Counted from the stretch's first letter, positions 23,110-35,004 are shown. The stretch: DNA of 64,000 nt from Paulownia fortunei (GCA_019321725.1 CM033115.1:15696673-15760672), one strand, 5' to 3'. Made by a program: numbers and translations. The notes: generated from the letters alone by a model not told the origin.

Positions 23110-23730
23110 AGGCAAAATAATGTTTGCTTTAAAGACCGCAATTGAAGAAGAAATGTTGGAGCACATTAGGGATGCCAAAACACCAAAAGAAGCATGGGAC
23201 ACTTTTGTTACACTTTTTTCAAAAAAGAATAATACAAGACTGCAACTTCTTAAGAATGAGTTGCTATCGATGGTACAACATGACATGACGATTGTCTAGT
23301 ACTTTCACAATGTGAAATTGATATGCCGTGAAATTGTAGAGTTAGATTCAACAACTCCTATTTGGGAAACTAGGATAAAAAGAATAATTATCCATAGTTT
23401 GAGACACGAATGTCGAGGGTTCATTGTCGTTGTACAAGGATAGCCGACACAACCATCACTTGTTGAGTTTGAAAATTTACTTGCAGGTCAAGAAGCTATG
23501 GCCAAGCAAATGGGAGGAGAAAGCACTCTACACCAACAAAAACAAAAGCAGTTTCAAGTGGCACACTGGTAGTGAATCTAAAAAAAATGGTGAAAAAGTG
23601 AAAATTCATCAAGGAAATTGAGGCTTTCATCTTGAAGGAGCTTCAAAGAATCGCGGTAATAGTAGAAAGTTCTTTGGTGATTGTTACAACTGTAGAAAGT
23701 CGGGCCACATGGTGAAAGATTGTTGGACCA
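23110..23730 (+). pseudogene. Copia gag remnant
   Basis: Capsid-like text (EEEMLEHIRDAKTPKEAWDT, then KKNNTRLQLLKNEL) runs from 23,140 with stops at about 23,297 and 23,443. An intact CCHC zinc knuckle ([14 protein letters not shown]) lies near 23,683-23,724. Confidence 0.8.
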
Positions 23731-24008
23731 AGAAAAAGCCTATTGAAAGTAATGCTGCTACTTCCAGTTCTAAGAAAAATAACAAAGATGGTTGGGAAGT
23801 CGAAATGTTATTCGCTATAGTAGAAGAAGAATTAGCTCTCACAGTTACAACATCAGAACAGATTGACTACAAGAATGACTGGATCATAGATTTAGGTTGC
23901 TCAAATCATATGACAAGTGATAAACAAAAGTTGCAAAACTTGTCTGAATACAATGGAGGTCGTGTGGTGGTGATAGCTGATAACTCAAGGTTAAGCTCAC
24001 ATTGGTAA
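23709..24008 (+). pseudogene. Copia protease fragment with mutated active site
   Basis: The protease signature reads [16 protein letters not shown]. The catalytic D-S/T-G has become D-L-G, so it should be inactive even without the downstream stops. Confidence 0.75.
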
Positions 24009-24269
24009 GACAATAATTACGCCTTGATATAATTCTAAATAGGTGCCACTTTAAAATGTTTACCATGTCCCAGGAATGAAGAAAAACTTGCTATCTGTGG
24101 CTCAATTGACATCATCAGGCTACTATGTCTTATTCGGTCTCCAAGATTTAAAGGTGTATTGTGACCTTAAATTCTCAAAAACACCAATAATGGAGGGGTA
24201 ACAATTGGAGTCAGTTTATATAATGTCAACAAAGTCTGCATATGTAAAGAAGACAAGAAAAATGAGATA

Positions 24270-25555
24270 TCAGATCTATGACACACGAGGTTAGGCCATG
24301 TTATCTATTCCAAGTTAAGTGAGATGGTGAAAAAGTTAATGCTTAAGGGGCTTCCTCAACTTAACGTGTGAACAAACACGATATGTATGGGATGCCAATA
24401 GGGTAAAGCTCACCAATTACCATACAACGAATTGAAGTTTAAAGCAAAAGAACCGTTAGAGTTAATTCACTCTGATGTATTCGGACCTGTTAAGCAACCA
24501 TCAATTGGTGGCTTGCGGTACATGGTAACATTCATTGATGATTTCTCAAGGTATGTATAGGTTTTCTTTATGAAAGAAAATTTTGATACATTCTCAAAAT
24601 TTATAGAGTTTAGAGAGTCAGCTGAAAGAGAAGTGGGAAAGAAGATCTATTGCTTGCATAGAGACAACGGGAGAGAATATAACTCAAGTGAATTTTTTCA
24701 ATACCTAAAGGAATGTTGAATACGTCATTAGTACACTTGTGCCAACACACCACAACAGAATGGTGTAACGGAGAGAAAGTACTGACATCTTGCAGAAATT
24801 TGTCAGAGTATGATACACGAAAAGAATGTACCTGGAAGGTTTTGGGTTGAAGCAATGAAGACTATAGCCTTTGTGATCAACAGACTTCCTCAACCAAGGT
24901 TCACCCTTTAAGAAACTGTGGAATATGAAACCTACACTTAGTTACTTTTGAGTATTTAGTTGTGCATGTTATGTATTTGTTTCTAATCATTTACGAAACA
25001 AGTTTGATAAGAAAGTTGTTAGATGTATCTTTGTGGGATACGACAGCTAAAGAAAGGGGTGGAAATGTTGTGATCCAACAAGTGGAAGATGTTAAACTTC
25101 ACGAGATGTAGTGTTTGATGAAACATCTTCTTTGTAGTCTTCAGAGAATAAGGTTTTACCAGACTCCAAACAATTTGGAGTTAATGTGCAACAAAAGATG
25201 GGGGAGAACACTATTCAACTCCAACCAATTTTGGATAAATTAGGAGATTCAGACATCGATGATATTGAATAAAGAGTGACTCAGAATTCTTGGCAAACTG
25301 GTGTGTATCAACAATCAGATCAAGAAGGTGGGCCTAGTGAAATAGAGGAATCAACTTAACAATCTCAACTCCGAAAGTCAACAAGAACATGAAAGTCAAA
25401 TCCCAAATAAGTCAATGCAGCCACAGTTGAAGAAGCAACTATAATAGAATCTAAGACGTTCGAAGAAGCATCAGAGAGTTTTGAGTGGATGACAGCTATG
25501 AAAGAAGAGATCGATACACTTAAGCAAAATCAAACTTGGAAAACTCAAGCTGCAA
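24270..25555 (+). pseudogene. Copia integrase and start of reverse transcriptase
   Basis: Pre-integrase (TRLGHVIYSKLSEM) and integrase core motifs are readable: [31 protein letters not shown] and TPQQNGVTERK. Together they show the D-D-E catalytic positions. The start of the RT domain (SFEWMTAMKEEIDTLKQNQT) appears near 25,478-25,537, after which similarity ceases. Many stops and frame changes. Confidence 0.8.
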
Positions 25556-25599
25556 AATTATCTTTTCTCCAACACTTATCAAGGATGGCTAAATCATTC

Positions 25600-26100
25600 T
25601 AATGCTTCATAGAGAAATGATAAGAATATGATGTGGCATGCATCTAGTTACCCACCATTAGAGAAGAAATGAAACCTTGAAAAAGTATTAGCTCAATTCA
25701 AACGTATTACCAATCGAATCTTGTTGCAAAGTGAACATAGTAATCCATCACAAGACAGGATTTTTCTTGATAAAGCAATGGCTCGATTAGCAAATACTCA
25801 GAGCTAATTCATGTTAGAAGTTACAACTGATGTCCAAAATCTATCATCACAACTTCAAAACTCAGAGATCCAAATTAGTGAAATGGATAACATATTTCCA
25901 ACAAGACATCAAGATAATTTGCCTTACACACCTAGGGTAAATGGAGTAGGAGAAGAACATTATAATGTTATTTTGCTGAGCGATGAAGAGATTGAAACTA
26001 TCTTGTGGCTTGAAAAATTGATGAAGGATGAACAAGAGGTATCAACACAAATTCCTCTAGCGGAGAATGGAAAAAATCAATAAAATGTTCAACCAAGCGC
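25600..26100 (+). pseudogene. Possible Ty3/gypsy gag C-terminal fragment
   Basis: The 90-codon frame at 25811-26083 resembles the linker of Athila-type gag (paired TT-x-QNLSSQLQNSE, then NLPYTPRVNGVGEEHYNVI, where the family has LP...EHCKAITLRSG). It sits between two copia pieces. The similarity is weak and no pol follows. Confidence 0.35.
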
Positions 26101-26249
26101 ATATCAAGAACTATCATTGATAGTTTCTTATTCTCATCTTCTACAAAATAACAAGTCTATATCAAATGTTGTGGAGGATGATATGGGGATCTCATCGCAC
26201 AAGTATAAATTGGAGGATCACGAGTTGGGAAATTGCTAATTAAAGCATT

Positions 26250-26700
26250 CTATGGTGGAAAATTATTGAAATACGTGTATAAAATCACAACAGAAAGATT
26301 GAGAAAGATAGAGAGATTGAAGGCATATCAACAAAGATTCCAAGGATATCGGAGCTAACAAAAGTTCAAATTTTCAGTTAGCTAATTTTATGTAAATCAA
26401 TTATATAATTTCTTGTATATAAACATTGTTGAGCATATTACTCCTTAAATTTTCTAAACCTATTTCTTATTTTTCTTGGTACCAGAGCAAAACTTGAAAA
26501 TTTTTGTATCTGATTAAAATCAGAAATAACCATTATCTTTATTGCTTTTGATCATACATCAAGCGAAGATAAATCAACAACCTCAAAATCTATTGAAAAC
26601 ACTTCAAACCCATTTTAACTACAACATTTGATCATTCTGGAGCTAGTCTTGTTTCCAAGCCACTCAATGGTGACAATTATGCTACCTGGAGCAGGTCTCA
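26250..26700 (+). mobile_element. Second copia fragment: LTR end, PBS and start of gag
   Basis: An LTR-like 3' end is followed at 26477-26488 by TGGTACCAGAGC, one base from the copia primer binding consensus. About 140 bases further on, a gag N-terminus reads SLVSKPLNGDNYATWSR (near 26,644-26,694), the usual start of this capsid family. Everything after about 26,700 is missing. The left limit of the LTR is not resolved. Confidence 0.7.
26477..26488 (+). other. Copia primer binding site
   Basis: TGGTACCAGAGC, one mismatch to TGGTATCAGAGC. Confidence 0.75.
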
Positions 26701-27121
26701 AATAATCAATAATTAATTATTAAAAACAAAGGCAAACATGAAAGAACTTTTTATTCTAAACCAATATAGGTATAAAACGTTTAGTAATTATTAAAAAGAA
26801 ATTTCTTTAAGTGAGTAAATATTTAATATTAACTTTCTTCCTTACTCTCCAACCACCACCATCAAGCATAAGTAAAATGTTATTTATCCATTATCTCAAA
26901 ATGAAAGAAAAATATTATTAGACCACGATGAATTTACACTAAACCCTCTACAAAATACATTGTTTCAGGCTTCCCACATTTACAATACAATGATGAATTA
27001 AACACCCACAAAGAAGACTTAGCACCATATACGTGAATAGTAGTAGGCTTTCCACATAAGCAATGGAAAGTGACTTCGCAGAAATTAGAGTCCTTTTCTT
27101 TGTTTCCAATGAAAATGTAGA

Positions 27122-27136
27122 GGGGGGGGGGGGGGG
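27122..27136. repeat. Run of 15 G just past the FAR copy 3 stop
   Basis: An uninterrupted G15 on the plus strand, which reads as C15 in the presumed 3' UTR of FAR copy 3, 16 bases after its stop codon. Confidence 0.95.
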
Positions 27137-27152
27137 CAATTCACACATTTGC

Positions 27153-28851
27153 TTAAATAGATGTCCTTGTTGCATTAAGTATATGTTTTCTGAGACCCGG
27201 GATGTGAATATCCTGAAAGTACTTTCTCCATTCTATATTTATTGCATCGACTTCAAAATCAAGTTGCTCCTCTTTGGACATTTCTTTTATTAACTTCGTA
27301 GTGTTGCCCGTATGGAACCTGAACAATAAGTTTCAAACGAAAAACAATTAGTACCATGTTCCTAGAAACAACAATAATAATAGTAATAATGATAATAAAA
27401 ATAATAATAGTCAATATAATATATTATTCAAAATATTTCATGAAATATAAGCTATAATTTATGTAATAACGTAAAGTTCATATTATGTTATCAGGGATCT
27501 TTTAAGTTTATGGTTTCATAAGAAATGAAAAACGTTGTACAAATAGTGGAAATGATGGCCAATATTAAAGCTACATCAGGCAATAAGTAGTTCGGATCAT
27601 CAATTCTGAATTGTTGTTTCATTTTTGACTTAACATCGTGCATAAACATCAAATATATAAAATAATTTTTTTTGAATAAATACTTAGTTTATATCCATTA
27701 TATGATGAAACACGAATTAGAACAAATGAATGAATCAATAAGACCACCTTAACTTAGTGAGAGAGAGATGCATCATATTCATACCTTGCATTGAAAAATC
27801 CTACGAATTCATACATCTTGCACAGTTGCTCAGCATATGCAACCTTGGCTTTGCATTGATTTTGGATCTTTCGAATCATCTTTTCATCTTTGCCAACTGT
27901 GTGTCTCAACCCATTACATCGGGAAATTTCCTCTCGTGTATATGTGGAAAAGTCGTTGAAATTATTGAAATACTTAATTCTGGCAATGCTTTGAAATTCG
28001 ATTAAAGGTGTTGAACTAAAGTATTCATAAAGGTATTCGAAAAACTCCGAATATCTGAGAGGATTCATGACACCGGATGCCACATGGTAGACATTCAATT
28101 CTGGCTTATGTATAGTTCCATTCTTTGCAATAGCTGCAATTGTTGTATTTGCAACCATATCCACTGGTATCTGAAAATACAAAAAAATGAAAACCAATAC
28201 TACTATGCCCCAAAAAAGAAAAATTCATAAAATACTTGTAAAGTAATGGAAATTTTGTTTTACTTACAATATCCATAGTCACTTCAGGATTTGCCAAAAA
28301 GGCTGGAAGCTGCCCTTTTCCATAAGAAATAATCACTGGATCAAACATCCTAGCACCCATTAAGTGAAACCATGGACAAAAATAAGTGAAATGCAGAAGT
28401 TTAAATAAAAATAAAGCATAGATGACAGAAAAAAGAAATGTTGACAAGAACCTATTTCCTTGTATCCATCCAGGGAAAGGCTGTTTGTAGCTACTTTCAA
28501 TAACAGTTGGCCTGATGATAAGCACTGGTACATCTCCTCTAATTTCATTGAGAACCATCTCACCCATAGCCTTAGTTAAGTGATATGTATTATACCATCC
28601 AAAGAATGCAGCTCTGTTAAACAAGGACAAAGCCAGAAATTTTAGTTTTGTGGGCATAAATATATTTTCTTTTAAGAGATATTTTTAATTACATGAAGGA
28701 TAATTTTATTATATTTAGGGGGCAAAATTTTTAAAATTTAACAAACTTATATATATAAACAGAATAAAAGGGGCGCTGCCTGGCGGGCACGTGGCTCCGT
28801 CCCTGCTGTTGATGATGTGAGAAGTAGACATAATAGCATGTATATACATAC

Positions 28852-28887
<36 letters not shown>

Positions 28888-30355
28888 TGATTTTCAAATT
28901 CTTTGCAGAGTGAAATACAGAGTGGAGTGGAGGAAAATAATGAAGCAGGGCACCCACCTCTCTTGGCCAAGTCTTTTCAAATATTTGGTCACATCAAAGT
29001 CTGTAGAGGCACTACATGATTTCAAAGCCATGTTTATCTCATCAGCTACATCTAGTCGAGGAAATGAAGAATGTATCTCATCATCATCATCCTTTCTTCT
29101 GTTCTCTCCCATAGTCAGTGGCTCTTCGAATATTGTCCCTTCCCTTCTTCCATTAACATAGGCTATATACGAGATACAACAACAAATTAGAATACTTAAA
29201 ATTGGCACAAGAAAAAGATGTACATGTATTAATTTGTACATACCAGTTGAGATATGGGCAAAAAGCCTGAGGTTATTGCATGTCTTGGCAAACCTCATTA
29301 ATCGTTGCGGGGCATTCACATTTGCATCCAGTAACAAATCATACCTGGAGAAAACATAAATATATGCATATATATGTATGAATGAATGAACTTCTTTCCC
29401 ACAAGAAGACTAAAGAAGGGATCAGCTATAAGCTAACCTCTCATTCAAGGTTGTGCTGGCTGCAGATTGGATTATGACATCTACATCTTTCTTAACTGCA
29501 TCAGCAGAATCAGAGTCCATTCCGAGGTTTGGTTCGCAGATGTTTCCCACAATAGGTATTAGCTTCTCCCTTAAAAAAGCTTCGTAAGATTTCCCATGTT
29601 CTTCTTTCAGACATTTGAACAAGTCTGAGTTTACAATCTGAATAAAAATTAAGTGCGTATACGTATATATATGTACCCGTCACAAGTTAGAATTCTTAAG
29701 AAATATATCAAACAAACTTTGGACTAGTTATTATTGAGAAACATACTTCTTTTGTTAGTCTATCAAATGCAGCCTCCTTATCTTTTGCCTTGATCAGTAA
29801 GTAGACTTTGCCCACTGGGGTTGATCTTAATATCTTTTCCACAAGAACTACAAATTTTCGTTTTGCACGAGTCAGAAAACGAAACAAACAAAAAGAAAAA
29901 AAAAAGAGAGAGAGAGAGAGAGAGAGGAAATGACATCATACTGCGTACACACAGGATCTTTTATTATATTATTCGTTTTACGTACCAATAATTAATATAA
30001 TATAATATATCATGCATGCAATAAAAAAAAATTATATGTACTGTGTATAGATACCTTTTCCAAGGAGGCCAGTTGCACCAGTAATGAAAATGTTCTTCCC
30101 TTCAAAAAACTTAACGATCCCTATGCCTGCATTATCTTCAGCATCGGGCTCCGCTTTTAAATACTTGGGTAATTCCAGTTCGAGAGGGTGGCAGGGAGAA
30201 GTGAAATAGGAATACCCATTGTAAAGGACAGCCGTTTTTCCAATAAAACTATTCTTTTCATGATGATTAGCAAACAAGGGGATCTTTGTTTTTGAGCATT
30301 TTCCGAAAGAGAACTTGTTTGGAGGGCAGAACAATGAGCTTTGAGTCAGCAACAT
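27153..30355 (-). CDS. FAR copy 3: plastid-type fatty acyl-CoA reductase (MS2/FAR2-like), intact
   Basis: Nine exons on the minus strand: 30355-30055, 29847-29747, 29637-29438, 29344-29244, 29162-28958, 28613-28452, 28349-28268, 28170-27785, 27318-27153. They join in frame to 567 codons and TAA. Exons 2-8 have exactly the lengths found in FAR copy 2; exons 1 and 9 are each six bases longer. NADP(H) motif GATGLLGK at 93-100, catalytic YHLTK at 313-317, and the C-terminal FAR domain with [16 protein letters not shown]. The serine- and lysine-rich N-terminus fits a plastid transit peptide. The last exon is short and sits 466 bases past exon 8, so it is easily missed. The ATG at 30355 is chosen over an upstream TTG because MLLTQSS is shared by all copies. 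The promoter differs from that of copies 1 and 2, so expression may differ too. Expected product: primary fatty alcohol made in plastids. Confidence 0.9.
28853..28886. repeat. TA/TG microsatellite in intron 5 of FAR copy 3
   Basis: A TA stretch followed by 13 TG units (28861-28886). On the coding strand this is CA. The longest open frames here are artefacts of the repeat. Confidence 0.95.
29905..29926. repeat. GA microsatellite in intron 1 of FAR copy 3
   Basis: About 11 GA units. Confidence 0.9.
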
Positions 30356-30429
30356 TATGTTCAAGTTTTTGTGCGCAAAAATTGAAGGACTGGTTTTCTG
30401 TGGTGTCTTTTTGGCTGTGATTTGGTGCT

Positions 30430-30437
30430 ATTTATAA
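30430..30437 (-). promoter_or_regulatory. TATA box of FAR copy 3
   Basis: TATAAATA on the minus strand, about 75 bases before the start codon. It aligns with the TATA box of the orphan promoter at 22281-22288. Confidence 0.65.
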
Positions 30438-31984
30438 GGAGAAAAACGATACATGGAGGATGGGTTCCCATGCAAGAAGATGACCAGCAATGGGGCTGAA
30501 AATATCACTTCAATGTTCTGATCTAATTTGATTTTTTTATTTTATATTCCATGTCATAAGCTCAAGTACATTTGATTCGCACCAAATATATATTCAAAAA
30601 AATATTTTATATACTTAATATATATTTTTTATATAAAATATAAAATGAAATATTAAATTGGAGTAGAAGATTCGATAACAATAATTAATTTAAACTTCTA
30701 ATGATGGATTGTTGTCGGTAAATTAAACATTTTTAATTGTATATAGGGTCCAATACAAAATCAATTATTCTAATAGTAACGTGGCTTAGACTAATCTGAT
30801 TATATTCCTTTAAACTAGTCAAGAAAACATAGGATCTGGTTAGCTACAAAAGATAATTAATATGACCAATTTCTAGGGCCCTCTTAGTACTTGATGTTTA
30901 TTAGCTATAAATGCTATCAGAATTTTTAATTATAATTAATATTTTACTTTTTTTTTTTATAATATATCAACATACGACAAATATATAACATAAAATTATT
31001 AATATAAATTTAACATGTATTGATGGTATTGTAATAGGTGATGGAATATCAATTTTAATAGAAAATTCGAACTTAAAATAATGGATCTACTTTAATTTGG
31101 TAAGGAGTTGAAAAAAAATGTAAATTTTGTGTGTCTTGGTAGTTGGTACTATTATCCTTAAACTAATGATTGAAAATTAATATTATCACAAACTTTAATT
31201 GAGATTATATTTTTGAAAGAACAGAAGATTTGTTTAAATAAAATATCTTATTCTTCTTTCCTTATCTTAAAAAACTTCTTTCTTCTTCTTTTTTTTTTTT
31301 TTCTCTTTTTATAAGAATGATACATCAAAATATTAAAAATTAATTAAATACAAATAATAGTTTTATATCAAATAAGTGGAATTCAAGCTATATCCAATAC
31401 ATGATGTACTGTGCATAAATTCCAACTAAATATTTTATTTTATAAAATAGAATATTTATAGGACAGATAGTATATATGGTGTCGGTAAAATATTATGCAT
31501 TATTTATTCAGGCCCCATACAAAGCAAATAACATTAAAAGCTTTTAATTGTGGTTGCACATCTCCTACAGATGAGGAGGACACTGGGCCAAGCACTATAA
31601 AGTCTCTTCAATAATCCGTAGCACCATTAAATTGACACCTTCTTTTATACTAGCCTATCATTCAACTAACTTTCTAGGTCTTACCTTTCGAATGGTACAT
31701 AATCGAAATGTGTGTGACAAAACCTCTACGAAATGTAGCTACCAACTTTAAATGTAGTGCTTTTTAAAGACAATTTAAGCTATTTATTTTATTTTCTGTC
31801 ACTAGAATTGATTTTTCTTTTCCTTAACCTCTGAATTCTCATTGTGTTTAGTTAATTTTTCATTGTTGTTTTGTAGGTTAGGGCACAACAATTTATACTT
31901 ATATGAGCATGCATTTCATAAGAATGACTTGACTAAATTTTCTTATTGTACCCAAAAATATATATATATAAAAAAAAAAAAGGA

Positions 31985-32245
31985 ATTTTGCACCTAAGCG
32001 CCCTGTATCGACGTCCAAGTGCCGAAACATCAAGACCAAAATAGAGGCCCTGACACCTAAACACTCTGTATCCACGCCTGAATGCCAGTGCGCATCAAAA
32101 AACAGAGAGTTCGACACGTAAGCGCTCTACAATGGCACCTAGGCACCGAAGTAGTTGACTAAAATAGAGAATTCGGTGCCTAAGCACTCTACAATGGCGC
32201 CTACACATCGAAAAAGTTGACCAAAACAAACGATTCGATGCCTAA
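31985..32245. repeat. 62-bp minisatellite, about four copies
   Basis: Units begin at about 31993, 32056, 32117, 32179 and 32241 with CCTAAGC-like text. Each contains a GCACTCTACAATGGC-like core and a GACCAAAATAGAG-like end. Copies are diverged, with spacing of 61-63 bp. It is much more GC-rich than its surroundings. An overlapping 72-codon minus-strand frame follows the repeat and is not a gene. Confidence 0.85.
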
Positions 32246-33012
32246 TTTATTTTGACACCACTAATTTATTTTGCAAAGAAGTTAAAATACCCAAAAAATT
32301 AATAATTTTTATTTCAAATCCAGTGTCCATTTAAAATAGAACATTTAATTAAGACAAAGTTAATATTAATTTTCATATCAAGAAATAGATAAGGGGAGTT
32401 TATATATATACATATGTTGCACAACTTTTTGGTGTACTACATTGTTTAATTGGTCATGAGAGGGAAGTGGGGTAGTGCAGATGTTTGTGAGTGCTAAATC
32501 AAGTGTGCTCTATTTGTCATTATTACCACATTTAAAATTATGCCAATTGAAGTTGAGGCAATTTATTATATTTGGTTATTAAATTCAAGAATTGACATGA
32601 TCTAGTTGCATGTATCTTCAATTTTGTCAATTTTTAAATTTCAAAAATAATATTAATGTGTTGTGGTCAAGTCCATCCAAATATAAGATTAAATGATTGG
32701 TTCCCTTGTATATGAATAAACTGTTATAAGTGTCGAAAATAAATTTAACATACTAAAAAACAAAGGATAACGAGGTATTTATATGGGCTAAAAAAAATCA
32801 TGTTTTCATATAGTACGATGATATACTGATATGGCATTTTGGTGATGTACTGATAATTGATAAGATTTATTTATTTATTTATTTATTTTTAATAACTCAA
32901 ATTCTTGATTTTGTCTAACTAGTTATGGATCTCATAAATATTTGTCCCTAGCACTTAAAAGGAGTAAATCGCGAAATATGTATCAACCAACACCCAAATT
33001 TTCAACAAAAAT

Positions 33013-33108
33013 TGTACACTTTTGCACACAAAAAGTACAACCTACAATGATCGCTCGAGATGTACACTTCTACGCACAAGGAGTATAACCCACAGTGATC
33101 GCTCGAAA
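33013..33108. repeat. 48-bp unit repeated twice
   Basis: Two units start TGTACACTT at 33013 and 33061, and each ends in GATCGCTCGA plus two bases. It lies in sequence present in arm B only. Confidence 0.85.
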
Positions 33109-33691
33109 CATTTCAATCGTAGGGTCTCATTAGCAGTACAATGATTGTTCATACTAAAATGCATTCATAAGTTCCCACCAAAATTCGAACCCCACTTTTT
33201 CACTGGAAGCAAGTTCAAGTCAATTGTTCCCTTAGTTGAATCATGTCCCTGAGACATAAAATCTATTTTATTCATAGGCTCGTTGGATTGGGCTTTTTAA
33301 GTTATTCAACTCTCCAAATTATTACCAGGTATATCAAATATCTAAGTTATAGTGTGACACTTATTAATCATATGAGTATATGCTTTTTCTTTTAACAAAT
33401 CAATAATTTGAAATCATACTTTTTTTATTTTTAATATTTTCCGGTAATAAAAAATGCTCATTTATATACTTATACATGTCATTTTCATATCTATAATCCA
33501 TGTTTTATCAAAATAAGATCCATATCATTTGACATTATGTTCTACTAATTTAAGAATAGTAAAAATTTCCTTTGCCCAAAAAACATAAAAAAAACACAAA
33601 CTAAAAGAAGAATAATGATTATCTTTTGCCAAAGAAGAGAATTACATAAATATGTTAGGAAAGACCAACTACATGAAATTAATTTGTTGGA

Positions 33692-33717
33692 CATGTCATG
33701 TCATGTCATGTCATGTC
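33692..33717. repeat. CATGT pentanucleotide expansion
   Basis: Five CATGT units in a row where arm A has a single GACATGGCTTGTC. This is a local expansion after the arms separated. Confidence 0.85.
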
Positions 33718-34552
33718 AACAAGCCTTCATTTGAAATAGGTCCCATTACAACTCAAAATAAAAGGCAAATAAATAAATATCCTAAAGTCATATACTTTAT
33801 TTTAAAATTAAGGGGCTCTATTTCCTCTTAAAAAATATACAAAAATAATTTTATTTTTCTAAAATAATATTTTTTTTAAAAGTACTACATAAAGTAATAA
33901 TTTAACACAACTATTTTGTAATAACAAAAGTAAAGGAATAAAATACCTAAAAAAAAAAAATCAACCCTAATTTAGACTCCGTGTCTATTTAAAATTGGGC
34001 ATTCAATTCATGATGAAGATAATATTAATTTTCAAGTTAATATATAAAATAAAATAAGGGGATTTTATATGCATTCCTGTTCCACAAGGTTTGGTGTACC
34101 ACATTGTTTGTGATTAAAGTTTGCACAATAAATTATGCAATATGCTATTATTTCCACATATTAAATTCGAGAACTGACATGATGTAGTTGCATGTAACTT
34201 CAATTTTTTAATTTATCTTATATATAAAAAAAGTAATATCTAAAATAATCATCGTCACAGTTATTAACCAAACCTTACAATACCTATTCTTTTTCAGCAA
34301 ATTAATATAGGGTCTGTTTGAACCGACAACTACAAGATAAATTAATCAGAAGATAGAGGAAATTTTTTTCTTATGCAAGGAAAAGAGATAGAATTCGACA
34401 GTATCTCCTACATTGATTGTGGTCAATTTGAATTATTTTTTAAAGATAAGAGTGCGGAACGAATATGATAATGACCGTCACATGTTCAATGTAAGTAATT
34501 GCGATGGGAGACATTGATTAAGAGAATGAAAATTAAAAAAAATTATAAGTTA

Positions 34553-35004
34553 CAGTGTTTTTATAAATAAATTTATGATCAAATCGATCTTACTATTAGT
34601 CAACAGTTTAATTAGTAGGACCGATTCAACTGATAGTTTAATCGTTATAATGAAAATTGATTATATTTTTTCATTATATTATATAAAATAATAATATAAT
34701 AAATTAATTATTACGTATTAAATTTTAAAAATAAAAAAAATAAATAATCAACTAAAAAATACATTTAACAAAATTCAAAATCTAAATAACCACATACATT
34801 TAATCAAATACCAATTTTAAATTTTAAACTTCTTCAAAAAAATAGAAAAAAATAATAGAATCAGTTCTGACCTATTCTAGTTTAATCTTTTGATCGATTC
34901 TTGACCGGTTCAATTTCATTTATGATTTTTAGTAGCTAATCAAATCGAACCGATCACTGATTCCCAATCAAAGTAACTGATTTGATTCAATTTTAAAAAC
35001 ACTG
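34553..35004. mobile_element. hAT-type MITE with 8-bp target duplication
   Basis: Terminal inverted repeats CAGTGTTTTTA and TAAAAACACTG bound a 452-bp AT-rich element with no coding capacity. Flanks ATAAGTTA (34545-34552) and ATAAGTAA (35005-35012) form an 8-bp target duplication with one mismatch, the hAT hallmark. Interior phrases such as GACCGGTTCAATTT recur in the relative at about 42050-42444. The outer end of the inverted duplication lies inside this element. Confidence 0.8.

Larger units (their letters stand above)
22349..25560 (+). mobile_element. Truncated Ty1/copia retrotransposon inserted at a FAR start site
   Basis: The 5' LTR (22349-22709) begins TGTTGA and ends TCAACA. A site resembling the copia primer binding site (GGTACCAAAGTGGG, from 22714) follows. 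Gag, zinc knuckle, protease, integrase and the first part of the reverse transcriptase then appear in order with many stops. Similarity ends near 25,555, inside the RT, and no second LTR follows. The five bases AAGAT before the LTR could be one half of a target duplication, but the other half is gone. Confidence 0.85.
30400..34830 (-). repeat. Arm B of the large inverted duplication
   Basis: Reverse-complement partner of 14,890-22,348, starting at the FAR copy 3 promoter. It keeps the uninterrupted site where arm A has the gag-only element. Arm B-specific additions include the minisatellite at 31985-32245, about 175 bp near 32403-32580, about 400 bp near 32,890-33,300 and a CATGT expansion near 33692-33717. 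No gene lies in the arm. Confidence 0.85.

Noticed and set aside
28715..29161. Histidine/threonine-rich frames in FAR copy 3 intron 5
   Set aside because: Products of the TG microsatellite and antisense reading of exon 5.
31899..32117. 72-codon minus-strand frame
   Set aside because: It follows the 62-bp minisatellite periodicity and extends into a poly-A run.
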